Origin: Bacillota bacterium
Lineage (GTDB): Bacteria > Bacillota > Clostridia > Lachnospirales > Lachnospiraceae
NCBI GenBank assembly: GCA_023411555.1
Contig: JAEYOQ010000059.1
Location: 186,001 to 250,000 of the forward strand
DNA length: 64,000 bases
Direction of reading: 5' to 3'
The translations under genes and the position numbers were made by a program. The notes under the pieces are model-generated. The model had not been told where the DNA came from. It did not search any database and saw only the letters and a program-made list of their open reading frames with translations. Shown here piece by piece: positions 52,413 to 60,966 of the stretch (its first letter is position 1; every line of letters starts with the position of its first letter).

Positions 52413-53915
52413 ATGGGAAAACCAACTGGATTTATGGAATATGAAAGAACTCAGACCAGTGCTGAGTCGCCAAAGGATAGATTAGAGCATTTTAATGAAT
52501 TCCATCAGCCCCTGTCCATGGAGGAACGCAAGTGTCAGGGTGCACGTTGTATGGAATGTGGTGTACCCTTTTGTCAATCCGGTATGACCATCGGTGGAAT
52601 GGCGTCAGGCTGTCCACTGCAGAATCTAATTCCGGAATGGAACGATTTGCTATATCGAGGAAATATGAAGATGGCCTTGTCCCGTCTTATGAAGACCAAT
52701 AATTTTCCGGAGTTTACCGGCAGAGTATGTCCTGCTCCCTGTGAAGCATCCTGTACCTGTGGTCTGAATGGTGATCCGGTTACGATTAAGGACAATGAAT
52801 ATGCAATAGCAGAATATGGATACGAAGCAGGCTATATTCAGCCGAAGCCTCCCACAATTCGGACAGGGAAGAAGGTTGCTGTAATCGGATCCGGTCCGGC
52901 AGGACTAGCTGCAGCAGATCAGCTGAATAATAGAGGTCATTCTGTTACGGTTTATGAACGGTCCGACCGAATCGGTGGTCTTATGATGTACGGGATACCC
53001 AATATGAAGTTGGAGAAGTGGGTTATTGACCGCAGAGTAGATATTATGAGACAAGAGGGTGTTACCTTCGTTACCGGAGCGGATATCGGTGGTAATACAA
53101 AAGTGAGTAAGCTGGTGAAGGAATACGATCGAATTGTTCTTGCCTGTGGAGCTTCTAATCCAAGAGATATAAAGGTTCCCGGTAGAGATTCAAAGGGCAT
53201 CTACTTTGCAGTGGATTATCTGAAGGCAGCTACCAAGGATCTATTGGATGCCGGAACTACTGTAGTGAAGGAGATGGAGAGCTTCACCATAAGTGCAAAG
53301 GGCAAGAAGGTAATGGTAATCGGCGGCGGAGATACCGGTAATGACTGTGTCGGCACCTCCATCAGACAGGGGGCTGTCAGTGTCCTTCAATTAGAGATGA
53401 TGCCAAAGCTTCCTGATTGCAGAGCAGAGAATAATCCCTGGCCGGAATGGCCAAAGGTCTGCAAGACAGATTATGGTCAGGAAGAAGCAATTGATACCTT
53501 CGGAAACGACCCTAGATTATATCAGACGACAGTGAAGGAGTTTATCGCAGATGAACAGGGTAATGTGATTAAGGCAATCACTGTCCGTCTGGAGAGTAGG
53601 TATGATGAAGCCTCTAAGCGAATGATTATGGCAGAGGTGGAAGGAAGCGAGAATACGATCGAGGTTGACCTGGTATTGATTGCGGCCGGCTTCTTAGGAA
53701 CTCAATCCTATGTTGCTGAAGCCTTTGGCGTTGAGCTGGATGGGCGGACCAATGTTAGGACGGAGGCAGGCAGGTACCAGACGAATGTAGATAAGGTGTT
53801 TGTAGCCGGTGATATGCATCGCGGACAGTCCTTAGTGGTATGGGCAATCCGTGAGGGCAGGGAAGCTGCAAAGGCTGTAGATGAAAGTCTCATTGGATAT
53901 AGTAATTTAGCATAG
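52413..53915 (+). CDS. gltD: Glutamate synthase, small subunit
   Basis: This 500-residue subunit passes electrons from NADPH through FAD and Fe-S clusters to GltB. The N-terminal Fe-S cysteines are in CQGARCMECGVPFC, GCPLQNLIPEW and GRVCPAPCEASCTCG. The FAD site is VIGSGPAGLAAADQL, the NADPH site is VIGGGDTGNDCVGTS, and the end VFVAGDMHRGQSLVVWAI is typical. MGKPTGFMEYER is the usual start. A tiny ATG-ATG-TAA frame sits between the ribosome site and the start and may modulate initiation. Confidence 0.96.
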   Translation: MGKPTGFMEYERTQTSAESPKDRLEHFNEFHQPLSMEERKCQGARCMECGVPFCQSGMTIGGMASGCPLQNLIPEWNDLLYRGNMKMALSRLMKTNNFPEFTGRVCPAPCEASCTCGLNGDPVTIKDNEYAIAEYGYEAGYIQPKPPTIRTGKKVAVIGSGPAGLAAADQLNNRGHSVTVYERSDRIGGLMMYGIPNMKLEKWVIDRRVDIMRQEGVTFVTGADIGGNTKVSKLVKEYDRIVLACGASNPRDIKVPGRDSKGIYFAVDYLKAATKDLLDAGTTVVKEMESFTISAKGKKVMVIGGGDTGNDCVGTSIRQGAVSVLQLEMMPKLPDCRAENNPWPEWPKVCKTDYGQEEAIDTFGNDPRLYQTTVKEFIADEQGNVIKAITVRLESRYDEASKRMIMAEVEGSENTIEVDLVLIAAGFLGTQSYVAEAFGVELDGRTNVRTEAGRYQTNVDKVFVAGDMHRGQSLVVWAIREGREAAKAVDESLIGYSNLA

Positions 53916-53972
53916 CATTTTCACATTATATGTGTTTAGAATATATTTCAGGAGTAGTTACTAGGATAAGGT

Positions 53973-54028
53973 AAGAAGGGTTATATACTTCCCCATGAGT
54001 TGTTGGATGGAAGCATATAACCCTTCTT
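53973..54028 (+). terminator. Bidirectional terminator-like hairpin after gltD
   Basis: AAGAAGGGTTATATACTTCC pairs with GGAAGCATATAACCCTTCTT, a 20-bp stem with one mismatch. It can end gltD and also the short minus-strand gene on its right. Confidence 0.8.
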
Positions 54029-54039
54029 GCTATTTTAGA

Positions 54040-54141
54040 TCAGTTAGCTCGGATTGGATTGTTTGAAGATATAATACCAATTAGGCAAATTAAAACAAGA
54101 GTGATAGCCCGATTGATATTTAGTTTGGTTGTTTTTGACAT
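54040..54141 (-). CDS. Small hydrophobic peptide, 33 residues (overlooked short gene)
   Basis: On the minus strand GGAGG is followed nine bases later by an ATG and a 33-codon frame ending in TGA. The peptide has a basic start (MSKTTKLNINR), a hydrophobic centre (AITLVLICLIGII) and a polar tail (SSNNPIRAN). This is the layout of a small membrane peptide or an exported signalling pre-peptide. A 20-bp terminator hairpin lies right downstream, and TATAAA-like sequences lie about 50 bases upstream. I recognise no family, and no receptor or processing gene is adjacent. The strong ribosome site and terminator are the main support. Confidence 0.45.
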   Translation of the reverse strand: MSKTTKLNINRAITLVLICLIGIISSNNPIRAN

Positions 54142-54298
54142 GCTATAATACCTCCATTCATATTATGTAGACTAATCGGCTATATATTTAGCATTGAGCA
54201 AGCCTATTTTATACTAAAATGCAGAGAAATCAAATAACAAGCATGGAAAATATTACATGATTTTAGCAGGATAAGTATAGAATAATAGGAAGTCAAAG

Positions 54299-54327
54299 TA
54301 GACAATCCAAGGAATTAATGTTATATT
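54299..54327 (+). promoter_or_regulatory. Candidate promoter of the pfl operon
   Basis: TAGACA (54299-54304) and TATATT (54322-54327) are spaced by 17 bases. Another promoter further right is possible, because the leader to 54582 is long. Confidence 0.45.
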
Positions 54328-54334
54328 ATTGAAT

Positions 54335-54350
54335 CGTGATTTGAATCACA
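54335..54350 (+). promoter_or_regulatory. CRP/FNR-like palindrome upstream of pflB
   Basis: CGTGA-TTTGAA-TCACA differs by one base from the CRP consensus TGTGA-N6-TCACA, and its core GTGATT-TG-AATCAC is a perfect palindrome. It sits just after the predicted start of the promoter above. A CRP/FNR-family regulator of anaerobic metabolism is a natural candidate, but this is inference. Confidence 0.5.
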
Positions 54351-54447
54351 GTAAATATATTTTTTTCATGTTATAGATTAAATGTAAATTGCCATAGGTA
54401 TGAATTGCCAAAGATAAATTAGTGTGAATAAATTAGCAATTTACACG

Positions 54448-54523
54448 GGAAGAAGCTACGAGGTTTGCCCCTACGTGCAAACTCCTTGTTCTTCCAGGTT
54501 ATATGCTGCATCGAAGATGCAGC
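54448..54523 (+). repeat. Two hairpins in the pflB leader
   Basis: GGAAGAAG..AGGTTTGC pairs with GCAAACTCCT..CTTCC (54448-54495). GCTGCATC-GAA-GATGCAGC (54505-54523) is a perfect 8-bp stem with a three-base loop. Neither has a T tract, so they probably affect mRNA stability or translation. Confidence 0.6.
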
Positions 54524-54581
54524 ATGCTTACCATGAGGAGAATATCAGTGCCGTGGAAGACGGTGGAAAGGATGAATTAGA

Positions 54582-56810
54582 ATGACGAGACAAGAGTGGT
54601 ATGATTTTGAATCGGGTAGTTGGATGACAGAAGTTAATGTAAGGAGCTTCATTCAGCATAACTATACACCCTATGAGGGGGATGAGAGCTTTTTAGTCGG
54701 TCCTACCAATAGGACAACTGAGCTCTGGAATAAGGTTATGGAGCTGATGAAGGAAGAAAACAACAAAGGTATCCTTGAGGCTGAGACAGAAAAGCCTTCA
54801 ACGATTATTGCCTTTGGACCTGGCTATCTTGATAAAGAAAAAGAAATAATAGTAGGATTTCAGACGGATAAGCCATTGAAGCGCGGTATTATGCCAAATG
54901 GCGGTATTCGTGTGGTTAAGAATGCATTATCTGCATATGGATATACATTAGATAAGAAGACAGAGGAGATCTATTCTGAGAATAGAAAGACTCATAATGA
55001 TGGCGTTTTTGATGCTTATACCGATGCAATGAAGAAAGCAAGACATACCGGTATCATCACAGGTCTTCCGGATGCTTACGGAAGAGGAAGAATTATCGGT
55101 GATTATCGTAGAGTTGCTTTGTACGGTGTTGATTTCCTAATTGAGGAGAAGATGCAGGAGAAGAAGCTTCTAGAAATTCCGATCTTAGAATCACCGGATA
55201 TTCGTCTGCGCGAGGAGCTCAGTGAGCAAATTGATGCTCTGAAGCAACTGAAGGCTATGGCTGCTTCCTATGGTTATGATATCAGCGTACCTGCTAAGAA
55301 CTCCTTTGAAGCTACACAGTGGACTTACTTCGCTTATCTTGGAGCAATCAAGGAGCAGGATGGTGCTGCTATGAGCTTGGGAAGAGTAAGTACTTTCCTT
55401 GATATCTACTATGAGAGAGACTTAAAGCATAACCTGATTACAGAAGAGGAAATTCAGGAGCTGATGGATCAGTTCGTAATGAAGCTGCGTATGGTACGCT
55501 TCCTTCGTACTCCTTCCTATAATGACCTGTTTTCCGGAGACCCTACATGGGTTACAGAATCAATCGGTGGAATGGGACTGGATGGTCGTACCTTGGTAAC
55601 AAAGAGCAGCTATCGTGTCCTTCATACTCTATATAATCTGGGACCTGCTCCAGAGCCTAATCTTACCGTGCTTTGGTCTGTATCCCTACCGGATCCCTTT
55701 AAGAAATACTGTGCAAAGGTATCCATTGATACCAGCTCTATTCAGTATGAAAGTGATGATATCATGCGTGGCTATTGGGGCGATGATTACGGTATTGCAT
55801 GTTGCGTATCTGCGATGCGTCTCGGTAAGCAGATGCAATTCTTCGGTGCTCGTGCTAATCTGGCTAAGGCACTCCTTTATGCCATCAATGGTGGTAAGGA
55901 CGAGATTTATGGCGATCAGGTAGCTCCTATGTTTGCACCGATTACCGGTGATTACTTGGATTATGATGAAGTAATATCTAAGTTTGATCAAACTCTGGAC
56001 TGGTTAGCAGAGCTATATATCAATACCTTGAATGTAATTCATTACATGCATGATAAGTACAATTATGAGCGTCTGCAGATGGCTCTTCATGATGTGAAAA
56101 TACTGCGTACAGAGGCTTGTGGTATTGCCGGTCTTTCTGTTGTTGCTGACTCCCTATCTGCAATTAAGTATGCTAAGGTTAAGGTGATTCGTAACGAAGC
56201 AGGTCTTGCAGTGGATTATGAGATCGAAGGAGAATATCCGGCATATGGCAATAATGATGACCGTGTAGATCAGATTGCAATTGATCTCGTAGAGAAATTC
56301 ATGAATAAGCTACGTAAGGTTAAGACCTATCGTGATGCAAAGCATACACTTTCAGTATTGACCATTACCTCCAATGTAGTGTATGGTAAGAAGACAGGTA
56401 ATACACCAGATGGACGTAAGGCTGGTGAGCCCTTCGCACCGGGTGCTAACCCGATGCATGGAAGAGATAAGAAGGGTGCTATCGCATCTATGTCTTCCGT
56501 GGCAAAGCTTCCTTATCGTCATGCAGAGGATGGAATCTCCTATACCTTCTCTATTGTTCCAAAGGCATTAGGAAAGAATGATGACGAGCGCAAGAATAAC
56601 CTGAAGGATCTTCTGGACGGCTACTTCAGTAGTAAGGGTCATCATATCAATGTCAATGTGTTTGACCGTGAGACTTTGCTTGACGCAATGGAGCATCCGG
56701 AGAAATATCCTCAGTTAACAATACGCGTATCCGGTTATGCAGTTAATTTCATTAAGTTGAGTCGCGAGCAGCAGCTCGATGTAATCAATCGTACCTTCCA
56801 CGAACGCTAA
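54582..56810 (+). CDS. pflB: Formate C-acetyltransferase (pyruvate formate-lyase)
   Basis: This oxygen-sensitive glycyl-radical enzyme converts pyruvate and CoA to acetyl-CoA and formate and is central to anaerobic sugar fermentation. The adjacent catalytic cysteines are Cys407-Cys408 in GIACCVSAM, and the radical glycine is Gly718 in RVSGYAVNF near the C-terminus. The PFL domain start WYDFESGSWMTEVNVRSFI is canonical. At 742 residues it is of normal length, and the CC pair distinguishes it from diol dehydratases and other relatives. It is followed by its activase gene after a hairpin. Confidence 0.96.
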   Translation: MTRQEWYDFESGSWMTEVNVRSFIQHNYTPYEGDESFLVGPTNRTTELWNKVMELMKEENNKGILEAETEKPSTIIAFGPGYLDKEKEIIVGFQTDKPLKRGIMPNGGIRVVKNALSAYGYTLDKKTEEIYSENRKTHNDGVFDAYTDAMKKARHTGIITGLPDAYGRGRIIGDYRRVALYGVDFLIEEKMQEKKLLEIPILESPDIRLREELSEQIDALKQLKAMAASYGYDISVPAKNSFEATQWTYFAYLGAIKEQDGAAMSLGRVSTFLDIYYERDLKHNLITEEEIQELMDQFVMKLRMVRFLRTPSYNDLFSGDPTWVTESIGGMGLDGRTLVTKSSYRVLHTLYNLGPAPEPNLTVLWSVSLPDPFKKYCAKVSIDTSSIQYESDDIMRGYWGDDYGIACCVSAMRLGKQMQFFGARANLAKALLYAINGGKDEIYGDQVAPMFAPITGDYLDYDEVISKFDQTLDWLAELYINTLNVIHYMHDKYNYERLQMALHDVKILRTEACGIAGLSVVADSLSAIKYAKVKVIRNEAGLAVDYEIEGEYPAYGNNDDRVDQIAIDLVEKFMNKLRKVKTYRDAKHTLSVLTITSNVVYGKKTGNTPDGRKAGEPFAPGANPMHGRDKKGAIASMSSVAKLPYRHAEDGISYTFSIVPKALGKNDDERKNNLKDLLDGYFSSKGHHINVNVFDRETLLDAMEHPEKYPQLTIRVSGYAVNFIKLSREQQLDVINRTFHER

Positions 56811-56821
56811 AATATGGGCTT

Positions 56822-56869
56822 ATGCTATATATAAGTGATAGGGTATTTATCTTCGTTTATATATAGCAT
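56822..56869 (+). terminator. Hairpin between pflB and pflA
   Basis: ATGCTATATATAA pairs perfectly over 13 bases with TTATATATAGCAT. There is no T tract, so it is more likely a stability or processing element that keeps PflB more abundant than its activase. Confidence 0.65.
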
Positions 56870-56940
56870 GGTTATCATGATAAATAGATTATTACTCGAT
56901 GTTAACGTAATATCTTTAGGAAAAAAGGGAGAGCTGATAG

Positions 56941-57672
56941 ATGAGTGCTTTAGGACGAATTCATTCCTTGGAGAGCTTTGGAACCGTAGATGGTCCTGGT
57001 ATCCGTTTCGTCGTATTCCTACAGGGATGTCCTCTTCGTTGCCGGTTCTGTCATAATCCTGACACCTGGGAGGTTCATAAGGGTACCGAATATACTTCAG
57101 AGCAATTATATGAAGAAATTATTAAGTATAAATCCTACATGGATTTCTCCGGTGGAGGGGTGACCTTTACCGGAGGAGAGCCCTTGCTACAGGCAGAATT
57201 CATCCTTGAGCTTTGCAAAAAGCTGAAGGATCGTGGGATTTCAATCGCTATCGATACATCTGGCTTTATCTGGAATGATGCAGTAAAGGAAGTCTTGGAA
57301 TATACCGATCTGGTACTGTTGGATATTAAGAATTATGATCCGATTGTATATAAGGAAGTCACCGGAGTTCATCTTGATCCTACTTTGAAGCTTCTTGACT
57401 ATCTTCGTGAGAAGAAAATTAAGACTTGGGTAAGATATGTATTAGTACCGGGCCTGACGGACAATCTGGATAGCGTACGAAAGCTTTCTGAGCATTTAGA
57501 CCAATATCCGAATGTGGAAAAGATAGAATTACTTCCTTTTCACAAGATGGGCGAGTATAAGTGGAAAGAGCTTGGGCTTAACTATACACTATCCGATACG
57601 AAGGAGCCGGATAAGGCTCTTGTTGAGGAAGTGAAGGAGATACTCGGAAGTAATGGCAAGAGAGTATCATAA
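56941..57672 (+). CDS. pflA: Pyruvate formate-lyase activating enzyme
   Basis: This 243-residue radical SAM enzyme installs the glycyl radical on PflB. The 4Fe-4S motif CxxxCxxC is Cys30, Cys34 and Cys37 in GCPLRCRFCHNPDTW. The SAM-binding FTGGEPLLQ and the DTSGF segment follow. The start MSALGRIHSLESFGTVDGPG is typical of PflA, and the protein has no extra ferredoxin insert, which separates it from other glycyl-radical activases. A terminator follows within 20 bases. Confidence 0.96.
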   Translation: MSALGRIHSLESFGTVDGPGIRFVVFLQGCPLRCRFCHNPDTWEVHKGTEYTSEQLYEEIIKYKSYMDFSGGGVTFTGGEPLLQAEFILELCKKLKDRGISIAIDTSGFIWNDAVKEVLEYTDLVLLDIKNYDPIVYKEVTGVHLDPTLKLLDYLREKKIKTWVRYVLVPGLTDNLDSVRKLSEHLDQYPNVEKIELLPFHKMGEYKWKELGLNYTLSDTKEPDKALVEEVKEILGSNGKRVS

Positions 57673-57691
57673 ATAAATAATATATATGTTT

Positions 57692-57737
57692 AGGCATGCG
57701 ATAAGGAGTGATAAACTCTGGATAGCATGCCTTTTTT
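57692..57737 (+). terminator. Terminator of pflBA
   Basis: AGGCATGC and GCATGCCT form an 8-bp stem, followed by TTTTTG. Confidence 0.85.
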
Positions 57738-57852
57738 GTATAAGTAGCATTATCTGGAGGATTGAATTCCATCTCAAAATGTAGTAAAATGTAAGAAAAA
57801 GTAGATAAAAGGAAATGTGCATACTATATACTTATACATAGGAGGTATTAAA

Positions 57853-59865
57853 TTGAAAAGGCTTGTTAGTATTAAGACTAAAATATTAGTCAGCTTTATT
57901 GCGCTTATCTTGGTTACAACCTCAGCATTAGCATATGTTATCACTTATAATGCTGGTAAGCTGATTCTTAAGAGTTCTGAGGAAGCAGCGATAATGTTAG
58001 CCAAGGAAGGGGCTAAACTGCTGAGTAGCAGAGTGAATGGTACCATGAATGTATTAAAAGCCATGTCTATCCAGAAAGGGATTGCTTCTATGGATTGGGA
58101 GGAGCAACAGAAAATTCTTTCTGAACAGTTGTCTTCCACGGATTATCTGGAGCTGGGGATTGTGTCTTTGGATGGTACCGCCCGGTATACTGACGGTTCT
58201 GAGAGCCAATTAGGAGACCGTGATTATATTAAGAAAGCCTTTAGAGGAGAAGCAAATATCTCTGATGTATTAATCAGTCGTATTACCGGGGAACCGGTAA
58301 TTATGGTAGCCGTTCCGATTAAAAGATCAGAGGAAATTGTCGGAGTTTTAATCGGCAGAAGAGACGCTAATTCATTAAGTAATCTAATAAGTGATATGAC
58401 CTATTCCGAACAAGGATACTCCTATATAGTGAATAATAGAGGTACCATAGTTGGTCATAAAAACAATGAGCTTGTGTTAAGCCAGTATAATCCGATCACT
58501 CTTTCGGCAGAAGATACCAGCCACATGGAGTATGCAAAGACGATTCAGACCATAATTGATAATAAGAGTGGGTATTTGAAGTATGATTATGCGGACGAGA
58601 CGGGTGCTATATCTACTTTATTCGCAGGTTATGCAGAAGTGAACGGTACCGATTGGATTCTCATTAGTACCACAGCTGAAAGTGAGGCTAGAGCTCCGAT
58701 TACCATGATGGGTCGTACCGTTATGGTATTAGAATTATTAATAACTATTATCTTGGCATTTGTGATTTATTGGGGGTCAGACAGAGTGACCAGGCCAACC
58801 ATAGCATTATCACATATTTCCAATCAGATTGCTAATCTTGATCTAACCATCAATATTTCGGATAAACTACTCAAGAAGAAGGATGAAAACGGTATTTTGG
58901 CACGGTCTATGCAAGAGATTATGCAAAATCTTCGTAAAATTATTGGTGAGGTAACCGATTCTGCATTGCAGGTTTCCTCTACTGCGCAGGAATTGACGGC
59001 CACTGTCGAACAATCTGCAACTGCTACGGAGGAAGTATCCAGGACGGTAGAGGAGATTGCGAAGGGTGCCTCCGAACAGGCAGCGAACACAGAGACAGGT
59101 TCTCATAAGGCCATCAGACTGGGTGAATATATCGAGATGAATAGTAAGCTGATGCTCCATATGAATGAAGCATCAGAAAGAGTATATGCTGTTGTAAATG
59201 ATGGTATCGAAGAGGTGGATCGATTAACACAGATTACAGAAGATAATAATAAAGCTACCAAGGAAGTCTATGACATCATCCTGAGAACTAATGAAAGTAC
59301 AAGTCAGATTAGTGAGGCAAGTAATGTGATTGCATCCATTGCAGATCAGACGAATCTTCTTGCGTTGAACGCATCGATAGAGGCGGCAAGAGCAGGGGAA
59401 TTAGGTAAGGGATTTGCTGTAGTTGCCGCTGAGATTAAGAAGCTTGCAGGACAATCTGCAGATTCAACGAGTTACATTGACAATATGGTGATGGAACTTC
59501 AAGAGAATGCAACAAAAGCGGTCCAGAGTATGGAAAAAATGAATGAGGTCTCCAAAGAACAGACACAAAGTGTTGATAATACAAAAAGAAAATACGAATC
59601 AATTAAGAGTGCTATGGAAATTTCCGTTGAAGCAATGGATCAACTGAATGCTTCAGGGGGAGAGATGACGAAAGCAAAGAACGAGATTCTTGATATGCTA
59701 CAAACGCTATCTGCCATAGCAGAGGAGAACGCAGCCAGTACAGAGGAAGCTTCTTCTGCAATGGTGGAACAGAGTGCGTCCATGGATGATATTGCAAAAT
59801 CCAGTGAGACACTTGCTTCGCTGGCCTCTAAGCTTCAGCAGATCATCATGAGCTTTAAGCTGTAA
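57853..59865 (+). CDS. Methyl-accepting chemotaxis protein with a Cache sensor
   Basis: This transmembrane chemoreceptor signals to CheA/CheW. It has a first helix at about residues 8-28 (ILVSFIALILVTTSALAYV), an extracellular Cache-type ligand domain to about 280 (LGIVSLDGTARYTDG; SRITGEPVIMVAVPI), a second helix (VLELLITIILAFVIYW), HAMP to about 360 and a signalling coiled coil. The hairpin tip is ADQTNLLALNASIEAARAGE. TTG 57853, seven bases after GGAGG, is the likely start (670 residues). The upstream ATG frame is less likely because GGAGG would lie inside it. With the PilZ and FliK-like genes it shows that the organism is motile. The ligand is unknown. Confidence 0.92.
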   Translation: MKRLVSIKTKILVSFIALILVTTSALAYVITYNAGKLILKSSEEAAIMLAKEGAKLLSSRVNGTMNVLKAMSIQKGIASMDWEEQQKILSEQLSSTDYLELGIVSLDGTARYTDGSESQLGDRDYIKKAFRGEANISDVLISRITGEPVIMVAVPIKRSEEIVGVLIGRRDANSLSNLISDMTYSEQGYSYIVNNRGTIVGHKNNELVLSQYNPITLSAEDTSHMEYAKTIQTIIDNKSGYLKYDYADETGAISTLFAGYAEVNGTDWILISTTAESEARAPITMMGRTVMVLELLITIILAFVIYWGSDRVTRPTIALSHISNQIANLDLTINISDKLLKKKDENGILARSMQEIMQNLRKIIGEVTDSALQVSSTAQELTATVEQSATATEEVSRTVEEIAKGASEQAANTETGSHKAIRLGEYIEMNSKLMLHMNEASERVYAVVNDGIEEVDRLTQITEDNNKATKEVYDIILRTNESTSQISEASNVIASIADQTNLLALNASIEAARAGELGKGFAVVAAEIKKLAGQSADSTSYIDNMVMELQENATKAVQSMEKMNEVSKEQTQSVDNTKRKYESIKSAMEISVEAMDQLNASGGEMTKAKNEILDMLQTLSAIAEENAASTEEASSAMVEQSASMDDIAKSSETLASLASKLQQIIMSFKL

Positions 59866-59885
59866 TAAAATAGGAATGCTAACAG

Positions 59886-59928
59886 AGCATGGATCGGAGG
59901 GGGAATACCCATTTCGGTCCATGCTTTG
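59886..59928 (+). terminator. Terminator of the chemoreceptor gene
   Basis: AGCATGGA pairs with TCCATGCT, with further pairing inside and TTT after the stem. Confidence 0.65.
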
Positions 59929-59932
59929 CGTT

Positions 59933-60116
59933 CGTAAGCTACAGTTGTAGGAAAGAACAACATGCATCCCTCACACACAGGTTGCCGGACATCTTACTAT
60001 TTAGTAAGCCACTATCAAAGCATAAATGTTTGCTCTTGTCTTACAAAACAGCAATCTGTCCGTCAAACAATGCATTATGGGATGCATGTTATTCTTTCCT
60101 ACAGGGCTAGCTTACG
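59933..60116 (+). repeat. 184-bp imperfect palindrome, related to the one at 29.4 kb
   Basis: CGTAAGCT/AGCTTACG close the element. CTACAGTTGTAGGAAAGAA and AACATGCATCCC face GGGATGCATGTT and ATTCTTTCCTACAG. The right half contains CAATCTGTCCGTCAAACA (60052 onward), shared with 29490 onward (22/24 bases), and the left half contains GTAGGAAAGAACAACA, shared in 15 of 16 bases with 29476 onward. No gene is seen in 59866-60204. Confidence 0.75.
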
Positions 60117-60204
60117 TAATGTAGCAGTAAAAAATTAGAGGTGGAAAATTGAGCCGGTATAGGGTAGAATGATAGGACAAAGATAGATACTGGAGAGAGT
60201 AAAT

Positions 60205-60795
60205 ATGAGAATATACCTAATTAGACATGGTGAAACGGATTGGAATTTGCAAGGAAGATTTCAAGGAAGAGAAGATATTCCATTGAATGAGACAGGAATT
60301 GCGCAGGCAAAGCGATGTGGTGCAGCATTAGCAACAAGGCATATTCGGGCAGTAGTCACGAGTCCATTGATAAGGGCAAGGAGAACGGGAGAGATTATTG
60401 CACAGTATCTGGGAATAGAGCAGGTAATCGTTGAGGAGGGCATTACGGAGCGTGATTTTTCCAAAGTGTCTGGGATGACACCAGCGGAGAGAGAAGCCTT
60501 TTATGCATCCGGGCAGAAGAATGATACGGAGCCTTGGGAAAAGCTGAGGGAGCGTATGTTTTCGAGTCTAAAAAGCTATGGTGAGCAATTTCCTAAGGAT
60601 GATATTATAATGGTATCCCATGGGGCTTCCATCAACTGCGTATTGGCAGAGCTTAGCGGAGGGACAACCGGAACGGGTAAAATCATTCTTAAAAACACCT
60701 GTATCAATATCATTCATTATGAAGAGGGCAGATTTCATCTGGGAGAATTCAATCTGACACCGGAGGAGTTTATGGCACTGAATAGCGGATGCTAA
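60205..60795 (+). CDS. Histidine phosphatase family protein
   Basis: This 196-residue cytoplasmic protein belongs to the phosphoglycerate-mutase-like histidine phosphatases. The phosphorylated His is in LIRHGETDWNLQGRFQG, the second Arg is in VTSPLIRARRT, the Glu is in ITERDFSKVSG and the second His is in IIMVSHGASINCVL. It is too short and lacks the segments of a true glycolytic mutase, so it is more likely a phosphatase of small phospho-compounds (for example CobC or GpmB-like). It stands alone with a GGAGAG ribosome site. Confidence 0.87.
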   Translation: MRIYLIRHGETDWNLQGRFQGREDIPLNETGIAQAKRCGAALATRHIRAVVTSPLIRARRTGEIIAQYLGIEQVIVEEGITERDFSKVSGMTPAEREAFYASGQKNDTEPWEKLRERMFSSLKSYGEQFPKDDIIMVSHGASINCVLAELSGGTTGTGKIILKNTCINIIHYEEGRFHLGEFNLTPEEFMALNSGC

Positions 60796-60871
60796 ATTCT
60801 GGATTTTGTGTTGACATAGATGAATTACAGTGATAAAATGTATTCTCGCTTGAATAAATATTTACCACGGG

Positions 60872-60945
60872 TTTTCTTGGCAAAATCCAAGGAAAAAAGT
60901 GTACCTGTCAGGTACACCGTCGCTTGGCAAGATATTTGAAAAAAT
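60872..60945 (+). promoter_or_regulatory. Structured leader of the ABC-2 export operon
   Basis: CTTGG-CAAAAT-CCAAG (60876-60891) is followed by GTGTACCT-GTC-AGGTACAC (60899-60917), a perfect 8-bp stem. CGCTTGGCAAG then repeats part of the first arm and could pair with CCAAG instead, which would give two exclusive folds. I do not recognise a known riboswitch. Confidence 0.4.
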
Positions 60946-60966
60946 ATTACTACCAGGAGGAATAAC

